From: Candidatus Brocadiaceae bacterium | GTDB taxonomy: Bacteria; Planctomycetota; Brocadiia; Brocadiales; Brocadiaceae | Assembly: GCA_024653795.1 (NCBI GenBank) | Contig: JANLHY010000016.1 | Coordinates: 1 to 12,373, forward strand | Direction of reading: 5' to 3' | Length of the DNA stretch: 12,373 bases | In this document: positions 6,562-12,373 of the stretch, piece by piece | Layout: every line of letters starts with the position of its first letter | Numbering within the stretch: position 1 is the first letter of the stretch | Made by a program: the position numbers and the translations under genes | Notes under the pieces: model-generated | The model's input: the letters and a program-made list of their open reading frames with translations, nothing else | Databases searched by the model: none | Told to the model about the DNA's origin: nothing

Positions 6562-9500
6562 CTACAATATGCATATGTATGCGAATGCAAAGGCCGCAAA
6601 AACAGATAAATAACAGGCAATAGTCAATTTTGTTAAGAGGTGTTTTGTTTTTTTCGATAGAAGATAAAAAATATAGATACTTCCTGAAACCCCCGCAAGA
6701 ATAAATAATAATTCAATCGCTGACATAACCCCTATTTTATCAGCAATCGAAACTTCATTTTCAGCTCTTACCGGTTGATAAATTCCGGTTATCTCTATCA
6801 ACGTCCAGAAATCTGCTTTAAGTTTATTCCAATAAAAAGCAAGATGTCCCATAAGTGCGAGTGGTATCGCCGCATATCCGAAATCCGTAATTCTTGTTTT
6901 TACATTGTGAAACGAAAACCCATTGCATACATAATCAAGAAAAATGATAGAACCAGATGGAAGAAAAGATACAAAGGTAAATATTAATGTATAAAGTACT
7001 GCTTGGTTGATTCCGATAAAACTGTATAAAGATTGAAACCACTGAGAATCCATGCTAAGAAGACTTCCATGCTCTACTAACAATATTCCCAATAGTGATA
7101 AACACAGTAACGACTCAGACAATGACCTGTTGGACATGTTGCCTATGTCGCTTCCCGGTACCTGAAGATTGACCTTTATGGAACTGTGACTGCAATTTTT
7201 GTAACAGTTCATACATAAAACACAATCTCTGCCATTTTCCAACCCATAAGGATGTAAATACATTGGACAACCTTCTGTTAATTGCGTTCCCAGGTAGCAA
7301 TCGTGAGTTTCACATTGGTTCAGGCAGACGCTTCTGTTTGCTTTCAAAGAAGTTATTGATGCAAGCGAATAAACGCCAAACAAGCCACCCAGCGGACAAA
7401 CATATCTGCACCATACTCTTCTTTCAAAGATCAAGCCTGAAATAACGGCTCCTGAAAGGATAAAGATAATCAAGTATGCTGTTAATGTCGAAGAGCGTGG
7501 AATTGCCGTGACACCTTCAAACCAGAAGACTAATATTATTAGTCCAATGGTAATGTACCTTCCGTATGAAACAAGTATCTTCGGTATTTGCTGATTAAAA
7601 TTTTTAAATCTCTTCACCGAATCACCGACAGCGGCAAAAGGGCATATCCCACATAAAAATCTTCCGGAAACAAAAGTTATTAAATACATGCCAAATATGC
7701 CTGCCGACCAGAATAATGTATTTATAAAATTTAACTGCCCATCTTTATGTCCCAAAAAAAGCATTAAAAGTGTAATTACAAGAAATATAGAACTTAAAAT
7801 CTGAAAACCAGATGGATAAAATTTGCTCTTTAAAAAACTTTGAACCACATCAAATGAAAGAAAATCAAAAGACCATTTTTTTTCTCCCATTGGTATACCA
7901 AAAAAGATTTGTTCCGACGTAATTACATCACCTTTTGCCAGGATAACTGCACGTCTCAGCACATTCTCAAGCTCTTTAACGTTTCCCGGCCAATCATAAC
8001 TCATCAACCTTCCCATAGCGTTGTCAGATACATTTTTCACGTCTTTGTGCAATTCACGACTGATCTTCTCAAGAAAGTCTTTTGTAAGCATTGGGATACT
8101 GCGTTTCTGATCTCTAATCGCTTTTAATTGATAGTGGTTCTTGCTTAAGATTGCATATAGACTCTTATCAAATTTTCCTTCCTCTATAGATGAAGGAATA
8201 TCTTTAGACACAGATGAAATAATTCTCGCGTTTGAAAAGATGGTGCCATTTCCATTGACACGATTAAATTTCCCCTCCTGTAGATAATTCAGCAATTTGA
8301 TTTGGTTTGCTTGATTCAACTTATCGATATGGTCTAACAAAATCGTTCCCGAGTCAGCAAGTTCTATATATCCCAGATGAGTTGCTATATTTCCTGCTTC
8401 AATAGATTTCTGAGGAGACAAATTGTCCTGTAAATCATTCCCCTTTGAGTTATCCGTGCTTATTACCTGAGAACTTTGTTCATAACCAAAAAGCTCGTTC
8501 CCCCATGATTCACTGTCAATATCTCTGCAATCAATCACTATAAAAGGGCCTTTATAACGTTTGCTCCTGTAATGAATGGTTTTTGACATGGGAATCTTTC
8601 CTGTCCCGTCCTCACCGCCTACCAACACAGGTTCATCAATTGAAGCCATAGCATCAACAAAGGCATTTATTTTGTCAATATACTTACCTTTACCTACAAA
8701 ACCAGGGTCGTCTGAAACTTTCCTGCTACTTACGCCTTCTGCAATCTGTATCCTTCTTTTGAGTCGTGCATGGGAAATAGCAAGGGCAATATGGTTGGCC
8801 ATAATCGTCAATCCCCTGATATCGTCGTATGTGTACTTTCTCTTATCAACAGTCTGAATGTTAATTGCACCTATAACGTCATTCTTCTCACCTAATGGCA
8901 AAGACAAGAGTGAGGATAAACGTTCCTCATGGATTTCCGTAATAAGCTTCACCCTTGGGTCTGTGTGGACATCTTCAAGAGCAACCGGCTCACCATTTTT
9001 AACTACCCATCCGGTAACCCCCTCACCTTCAGCTAATCGCATTCTCACATTCTTCATGACTTTATCATCAAAGCCAACCGCTGCCTCCAACACCAGATCC
9101 TGGGTAACCCTGTCAACTAAATAAATAGAACACGCATCCGCCTGCATTTCCTTGTTAACGGCTTTAACGACTGATAAGAGTGTTTTATTAATATCTTCCT
9201 CTGTGTGGAAAAGCCTGGTTACTCTATTTATTACGTCTAATTTTCTCTCTTTTTCAAACTTATCTTCAATTACTTCAACTATTTTGATTTTTTCCTTCTT
9301 AAAAAAATCAAAGAAGGCTTTTATTCTCATTGAAACAACTCTGGTTAAGTACATACTCAAAAGAGGATTCTTTTGAAATAGCTCCTGGATGTCATCATTG
9401 TAAATTACAAAGAGTTCAACATCTTCCTTTGCCTTTTTGGTTGCAAGGTAAGGTTCATCAGTAAGGATAGAAATGGCGCCAAAGCAATCACCTTCGCTGA

Positions 9501-9759
9501 GCACTGCTATGGTAATCTCTTCCCCGCTACTATCAACTAAGGTTTCTACTACGGACCCCGCGTGAATGATAAACAGGCAATTACCCTTGTGTCCTCTTTC
9601 ACATATTGTCTGACCTGTCCCATAATGTTGAATCTGGATCCTGGATACAATCTTCTTTAAAAGATTGTTAGACAATAAGGAAAAAGGTTCATAATTCCTA
9701 AGAAAGTCTTTTTTTTGTTTAAAAAAACTCTTCTCTTCTGTCATTTCAATTTTCTTCAT
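6562..9759 (-). CDS. cNMP-type/GAF/degenerate sigma-54 AAA+/membrane polyferredoxin fusion protein
   Basis: The 1065-residue product has four modules. (1) Residues ~20-150 are a Crp-type cyclic-nucleotide-binding fold, but the phosphate-binding cassette reads FGAIS (93-97) and PYLATKKA (103-110), lacking the usual Glu and Arg. (2) ~185-335 is a GAF domain. (3) ~350-620 is a sigma-54-activator AAA+ domain: Walker A GGEDGTGK (381-388), ELFGYE (422-427), Walker B GTILLDHID (471-479), WPGNVKELENVLRRA (590-604). The GAFTGA loop is absent and the Walker B Glu is His (H477). (4) ~650-1065 replaces the DNA-binding domain with about eight or nine membrane helices and NapH/NosR/CcoG-type cysteines: CGICP (703-707), CRYVCP (784-789), C812/816/821/831 and CxxCxxCxxxC at 846-856. 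Together these suggest a membrane redox sensor signalling through regulatory modules. No Shine-Dalgarno is seen; the ATG at 9759 follows a good promoter. The frame is continuous with no sign of an artificial join. Confidence 0.85.
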   Translation of the reverse strand: MKKIEMTEEKSFFKQKKDFLRNYEPFSLLSNNLLKKIVSRIQIQHYGTGQTICERGHKGNCLFIIHAGSVVETLVDSSGEEITIAVLSEGDCFGAISILTDEPYLATKKAKEDVELFVIYNDDIQELFQKNPLLSMYLTRVVSMRIKAFFDFFKKEKIKIVEVIEDKFEKERKLDVINRVTRLFHTEEDINKTLLSVVKAVNKEMQADACSIYLVDRVTQDLVLEAAVGFDDKVMKNVRMRLAEGEGVTGWVVKNGEPVALEDVHTDPRVKLITEIHEERLSSLLSLPLGEKNDVIGAINIQTVDKRKYTYDDIRGLTIMANHIALAISHARLKRRIQIAEGVSSRKVSDDPGFVGKGKYIDKINAFVDAMASIDEPVLVGGEDGTGKIPMSKTIHYRSKRYKGPFIVIDCRDIDSESWGNELFGYEQSSQVISTDNSKGNDLQDNLSPQKSIEAGNIATHLGYIELADSGTILLDHIDKLNQANQIKLLNYLQEGKFNRVNGNGTIFSNARIISSVSKDIPSSIEEGKFDKSLYAILSKNHYQLKAIRDQKRSIPMLTKDFLEKISRELHKDVKNVSDNAMGRLMSYDWPGNVKELENVLRRAVILAKGDVITSEQIFFGIPMGEKKWSFDFLSFDVVQSFLKSKFYPSGFQILSSIFLVITLLMLFLGHKDGQLNFINTLFWSAGIFGMYLITFVSGRFLCGICPFAAVGDSVKRFKNFNQQIPKILVSYGRYITIGLIILVFWFEGVTAIPRSSTLTAYLIIFILSGAVISGLIFERRVWCRYVCPLGGLFGVYSLASITSLKANRSVCLNQCETHDCYLGTQLTEGCPMYLHPYGLENGRDCVLCMNCYKNCSHSSIKVNLQVPGSDIGNMSNRSLSESLLCLSLLGILLVEHGSLLSMDSQWFQSLYSFIGINQAVLYTLIFTFVSFLPSGSIIFLDYVCNGFSFHNVKTRITDFGYAAIPLALMGHLAFYWNKLKADFWTLIEITGIYQPVRAENEVSIADKIGVMSAIELLFILAGVSGSIYIFYLLSKKTKHLLTKLTIACYLSVFAAFAFAYICIL

Positions 9760-9784
9760 AACAAAATTAATAGATTTTTGATAG

Positions 9785-9813
9785 GTAATATGGCATAAGT
9801 TGTTTTGTGTAAA
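9785..9813 (-). promoter_or_regulatory. Predicted sigma-70 promoter for the large regulatory/ferredoxin gene
   Basis: On the minus strand TTTACA (9813-9808) and TATTAC (9790-9785) are separated by 17 bases. Transcription would start near 9778, about 20 bases before the ATG at 9759. This short leader has no Shine-Dalgarno. Confidence 0.55.
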
Positions 9814-9880
9814 GAGATTATGGGTGTATCTATTTTGTAGGTTCTATACTACATGATTAAATTATGAAAAAATATAATAA

Positions 9881-9900
9881 TATTCATAAATATTCATAAA
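9881..9900. repeat. Perfect 10-bp tandem repeat between divergent promoters
   Basis: TATTCATAAA occurs twice in a row, with a period of about one helical turn, 17 bases upstream of the -35 of the small secreted-protein gene. The surrounding stretch (about 9851-9904) is almost purely A and T. It could be an operator read by a protein binding one face of the helix, or part of an UP-element that boosts the promoter. Confidence 0.6.
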
Positions 9901-9916
9901 TGACAGGTAAAACCAC

Positions 9917-9944
9917 TTGACGAAAATAAGTTTTAATGTATAAT
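9917..9944 (+). promoter_or_regulatory. Predicted strong sigma-70 promoter for the small secreted protein
   Basis: TTGACG (9917-9922) and TATAAT (9939-9944) are spaced by 16 bases, with AT-rich DNA upstream. The start would be near 9951, giving a leader of about 134 bases. The leader contains GGCTAA (9967-9972) and TTAGCC (10004-10009), which could pair, and ends in AGGAG (10074-10078), 6 bases before the ATG. Confidence 0.65.
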
Positions 9945-10084
9945 CCCTGAACTATTTTGTATTACGGGCTAACAAAACATTTCAAGTTCAGGAAGAGATG
10001 GTTTTAGCCGCTTTTCTATGTAATAAGAGAAGAATTACAGCATTGTAGATTGTTTTTTATTTTTAATTTTGAAAGGAGAAGGGA

Positions 10085-10447
10085 ATGCTTAGTAAACTGA
10101 AATTTGCATCTATATCGCTGATGGTTGTGGGATTACTTTTCTGTGTAAGTCAGGCAACATATGCCACAAATACTTGGAGACCTACTGACACAGGATCAAT
10201 TCTTGTTCAGGTTATAGCACTTGGTTCACCAGTTGAACATGCTGAAGTAAGTGTTGGAGATAGTTCTGATACTACCGGTCATAACGGAAACAGATCGTTC
10301 ACTGTAGACCCTGGACACTACATAGTATCAGCTACTGGCGAACATGGCGGTTCTGCTACCAAAGAAGTTCGAGTACATCCAGGTGAGTTCATACAGGTAA
10401 CACTTGAATTAGGCGCTGCAGGTCTTCCCGCTGCCGAAGGTCATTGA
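10085..10447 (+). CDS. Small secreted protein with carboxypeptidase-regulatory-like beta-sandwich domain
   Basis: This 120-residue protein begins with a signal peptide (KLK, hydrophobic core ~8-24, likely cleavage after A27 in TYA). The mature ~93 residues show the pattern of the carboxypeptidase-regulatory-like/PEGA beta-sandwich group: GSILVQVIALGSPVEHAEVSVG early, a DTTGHNGNRSFTVDPGHYIV turn-strand unit (about 62-81), then VRVHPGEFIQVTLEL (95-109). Such domains often occur as modules of larger extracytoplasmic proteins; here one stands alone. The mature part has no Cys; C20 lies within the signal core with Phe before it, so a lipoprotein is unlikely. An unusually strong promoter, the AGGAG ribosome site and the intrinsic terminator make this a self-contained, probably highly expressed unit. 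A periplasmic or surface structural role is plausible but unproven. Confidence 0.75.
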   Translation: MLSKLKFASISLMVVGLLFCVSQATYATNTWRPTDTGSILVQVIALGSPVEHAEVSVGDSSDTTGHNGNRSFTVDPGHYIVSATGEHGGSATKEVRVHPGEFIQVTLELGAAGLPAAEGH

Positions 10448-10478
10448 TTCACACTTACATTTAGTAAGAACTAACTAC

Positions 10479-10518
10479 AGGCTTCAGGGTTTAATATTTA
10501 ACCCTGAAGCCTTTTTTT
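10479..10518 (+). terminator. Strong intrinsic terminator after the small secreted-protein gene
   Basis: A 14-bp stem pairs AGGCTTCAGGGTT (10479-10491) with AACCCTGAAGCCT (10500-10512), allowing an A-T outer pair, around a short AT loop. It is followed by a run of T up to 10518. It lies 31 bases after the stop codon and separates this gene from the operon downstream. The following bases, 10519-10671, contain nothing I recognise. Confidence 0.9.
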
Positions 10519-10671
10519 ATCTAACATCTCATTAAGTAGGTTCCTGCCAAAGATTTCTTACTCCTGTCAAACGCATTTGATAAGTCGTATGTTACTTCCA
10601 TTCTCAAAAATAGCCATTTAAAGGATGACTCTCGGATATTTTCCGATTAGCTGGTGTGTTACATATCAGAG

Positions 10672-10699
10672 TTGATTTATATTTAAGCATTAGTATAAT
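10672..10699 (+). promoter_or_regulatory. Predicted promoter giving a nearly leaderless transcript
   Basis: TTGATT (10672-10677) and TATAAT (10694-10699) have a 16-base spacer. The expected start (about 10706) is within two bases of the ATG at 10708, so the mRNA would have almost no leader. This fits the lack of a Shine-Dalgarno and supports the chosen start. Confidence 0.6.
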
Positions 10700-10707
10700 A
10701 AACTTCA

Positions 10708-11280
10708 ATGAAGGATAAATCGGATGTAGAAGCAATACTAAATCAGGTACGTAACTTTGAAGATGTTACATTAAAGCCCATAATGGATATTGTGGCACTA
10801 AAAATATCTAAGGGTCCTTATGACAGGGGATCGGAAAATAATATTACTAAAGCTGAGGAAATAACGGCAGAATATATTTCAGAAAATTACAGTACCCTTG
10901 ATGAATTTCACGAAAAGTTAACAATATTAGATGGCGGTATTAAAGGGATAGAAGCCGTTGCTGATACGATCTATAAACATTATAAAACCAGTGACCACCT
11001 CGATTTTGAAACAGTCAAACACAACATAAGCAGTAAGAAAGATATCACATTAAAGACAATTACTGATCTGGTCGCATATAAAATTTCAGAAAGTGCTCAT
11101 GATCAAGGAGCTGAATTGAATTTCGTTTCTGCTGAGACTTTCGTAGCCGAATACGTTTCGAAAAACTATAGAAATAAGGAAGAAATGGAAAAAAAGATAT
11201 CAAAATTGGATAAAGGCACGAAAGGGTTAAGTGCTTTCGCTGATATTGTATACAACCATTTTGCCAGTAAAAACAAATGA
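10708..11280 (+). CDS. Cytoplasmic protein of two 93-residue tandem repeats, unknown function
   Basis: I do not recognise this 190-residue family. It is an internal duplication: residues ~7-96 and ~100-189 align without gaps at a constant offset of 93. About 34 of 73 core positions (20-92 against 113-185) are identical. Shared landmarks are (V/I)TLK, D(I/L)VA-KIS, D-G-E-N, AE-(F/I)-AEY(I/V)S-NY, LD-G-KG, and A-AD-(I/V)Y-H at the end of each unit. The units look mostly helical and charged, with no signal peptide, membrane segment or Cys. The stop overlaps the next start (ATGA, 11277-11280), so the product is probably made in coupled fashion with the FHA-protease protein and may be its partner or regulator. 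The start is supported by a promoter ending 8 bases upstream. Confidence 0.75.
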   Translation: MKDKSDVEAILNQVRNFEDVTLKPIMDIVALKISKGPYDRGSENNITKAEEITAEYISENYSTLDEFHEKLTILDGGIKGIEAVADTIYKHYKTSDHLDFETVKHNISSKKDITLKTITDLVAYKISESAHDQGAELNFVSAETFVAEYVSKNYRNKEEMEKKISKLDKGTKGLSAFADIVYNHFASKNK

Positions 11281-12373
11281 AGGCTATCTTTGTTCATCTG
11301 TCAGGAAGTAAGAGGGGTAAGACCGAATTCTTTACTGATTCAAAAATCAGTGTTGGAACGGATCCTTCATGCAATCTTAGTTTTGACCAATCTATAGATA
11401 AAAGTACCTCACCTTTTCATGCAGAAATAAATTTACAGGAATGTGATTATGTCCTGAAGGATTTGAACAGTGCTAAAGGCACGTTTGTGAATAACAGACA
11501 GATACAGGAGGTTGTTATTCATGATGGTGATCTTATTGAATATGGTGACAACGGGCCAAGGGCACGTTTCAGGGTGAAGACTGAGAAGGGAGATGTATGT
11601 AAGCCATTCAGGGAAATACTGGCAGATTCTATGGATATTGCCAGAGAGCCTCATAAAGGAAGAAAGCTGATCACGGCAACATCTTTTTTTAAAAGTTTAT
11701 TAACTGAAGCATTTACACAATCTTCAGCGAAATTTAAGCTTGTTACTCTCTCTATCTTCTTGCTTTCCTTTATAGGTATTATTACCTTAGTCTATAACAC
11801 ATTCTCCGTTCTGACAGAAACAACAAAAAGAGTAGAACTTCTTGAATTTGAAAGCACTATCGGCGAAAAGATAATAAAAGATTTCGGCAGAGGTGTCTGT
11901 TTTATTCAGTGTTCTTTTTCGTTAGTTGATGAAGTTTCGGGTAAGCCGTTAACATCATGGAGGGATGGAAGTTTATTGACTAATAACCTTACAGGGACCG
12001 GATTTATTATTGGCAATGGTAAGATTCTTACAAATCGTCATGTTTCGGAACCCTGGTGGCAGCAAACAGAATATGCCATTCCTTTGGGACCAGGTTTAAC
12101 TCCCAGGTTTGAGGTGTTCAGGGCTTTTTTCCCTGGTGTGGCAGACCCTGTCGCACTCAGAGTAGAAAAAGTTTCTGACATCGCCGATGTTGCTCTTTTA
12201 AGTTTTGATCCTGAGGGTATTGATATACCGGTACTTGAGCTGGATTTAAGTGGTAAGGATGCAATAGAGGGAGAACCTGTTGTTCTGTTAGGTTATCCGG
12301 CCGGTATGAATGCGCTTTACGCAAAAAGCGATCCGGAAATTGCACAGGAAATATCTAAATTATCATTTCTGGA
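11277..12373 (+). CDS. FHA domain, membrane segment and trypsin-like protease protein (partial, runs off the right edge)
   Basis: The frame is open from ATG 11277 to the window end (365 full codons, no stop). Residues ~1-101 form an FHA domain: VGTDPSCNLSF (26-36), FHAEI (47-51), LKDLNSAKGTFVNN (60-73), HDGDLIEYG (82-90). FHA domains bind phosphothreonine peptides. Here the usual GR is GT and the Ser-Arg-x-His motif reads S-P-F-H, so binding may be altered. After a linker, ~155-179 is one hydrophobic membrane segment. Residues ~200 onward match a trypsin-like/HtrA-type protease: GTGFIIGNGKILTNRHV (240-256) with probable catalytic H255, and DIADVALLSF with probable D304. The catalytic Ser should lie beyond the window. 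The topology suggests a cytoplasmic FHA domain and an extracytoplasmic protease. The gene overlaps the upstream one by 4 bases and has no Shine-Dalgarno, suggesting translational coupling. Confidence 0.8.
   Translation, partial: MKAIFVHLSGSKRGKTEFFTDSKISVGTDPSCNLSFDQSIDKSTSPFHAEINLQECDYVLKDLNSAKGTFVNNRQIQEVVIHDGDLIEYGDNGPRARFRVKTEKGDVCKPFREILADSMDIAREPHKGRKLITATSFFKSLLTEAFTQSSAKFKLVTLSIFLLSFIGIITLVYNTFSVLTETTKRVELLEFESTIGEKIIKDFGRGVCFIQCSFSLVDEVSGKPLTSWRDGSLLTNNLTGTGFIIGNGKILTNRHVSEPWWQQTEYAIPLGPGLTPRFEVFRAFFPGVADPVALRVEKVSDIADVALLSFDPEGIDIPVLELDLSGKDAIEGEPVVLLGYPAGMNALYAKSDPEIAQEISKLSFL

Noticed and set aside
8576..9376. Three successive plus-strand open frames (8576-8857, 8858-9124, 9152-9376)
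   Set aside because: They lie antisense within the AAA+, GAF and adjoining linker coding region of the large minus-strand gene, have low-complexity Ser/Thr/Leu-rich products and no ribosome sites. They are shadows of a gene with clear conserved domains.
9967..10009. Regulatory RNA structure in the leader of the secreted-protein gene
   Set aside because: Only a 6-bp stem with a 31-base loop was found, which could occur by chance, and no known riboswitch motif is present.
11433..12345. Minus-strand open frames at 11433-11654 and 12157-12345
   Set aside because: They are antisense to the FHA-protease gene, which has recognisable FHA and protease motifs in an unbroken frame. Their products show no recognisable features.
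1..12373. CRISPR arrays, tRNA or rRNA genes, phage attachment sites
   Set aside because: No regularly spaced repeats, cloverleaf-like sequence, rRNA-like sequence or integrase gene was seen anywhere in the window.

Overview
The window looks like chromosomal DNA from an AT-rich (roughly 38-40% G+C by eye) Gram-negative environmental bacterium. Its genes encode envelope proteins, second-messenger signalling and iron-sulfur redox functions. A membrane polyferredoxin fused to regulatory domains, a LecA-like lectin fused to a thioredoxin-like domain, and an FHA/membrane/protease protein suggest an anammox-type planctomycete or a deltaproteobacterium-like anaerobe. This placement is inference only: there is no rRNA or other phylogenetic marker here. 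Most chromosomal genes lack a visible Shine-Dalgarno sequence. The exceptions are the first insertion-sequence frame and one small secreted-protein gene.

Positions 1-2400 are one complete insertion sequence. It has 18-bp imperfect terminal inverted repeats (1-18 and 2383-2400). Its long DDE transposase is split into two frames (174-656 and 674-2377). The second frame is open back to 617, and the only overlap (617-656) contains a nine-A run with the slippery heptamer A_AAA_AAG. A -1 shift there gives one 734-residue transposase. Just outside the right end are a REP-like hairpin and a second related GC-rich palindromic-type sequence (2408-2455).

Positions 2497-6365 hold three plus-strand genes: a YihY/BrkB-family membrane protein with a C-terminal winged-helix-like region, a secreted LecA-like lectin fused to a thioredoxin-like domain, and an HD-GYP cyclic-di-GMP phosphodiesterase. 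The first two have good sigma-70-type promoters. The last converges on a very large minus-strand gene (6562-9759). That gene encodes, in order, a cNMP-binding-type domain, a GAF domain, a degenerate sigma-54-activator AAA+ domain, and a membrane polyferredoxin in place of a DNA-binding domain. It is the most unusual gene in the window and looks like a membrane-anchored sensor linking redox state to an AAA+ module that can no longer act as a normal sigma-54 activator.

Positions 9760-10084 are a divergent control region with promoters on both strands and a perfect 10-bp tandem repeat. The plus-strand promoter drives a compact cassette (strong promoter, strong ribosome binding site, intrinsic terminator) for a small secreted beta-sandwich-type protein (10085-10447). 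From 10672 an operon begins with a nearly leaderless transcript. It encodes a cytoplasmic protein made of two 93-residue repeats (10708-11280). This gene overlaps by four bases (ATGA) a gene that runs off the right edge (from 11277) and encodes FHA domain, one membrane segment and a trypsin-like protease domain. The pair may form an undescribed phospho-signalling/proteolysis module.
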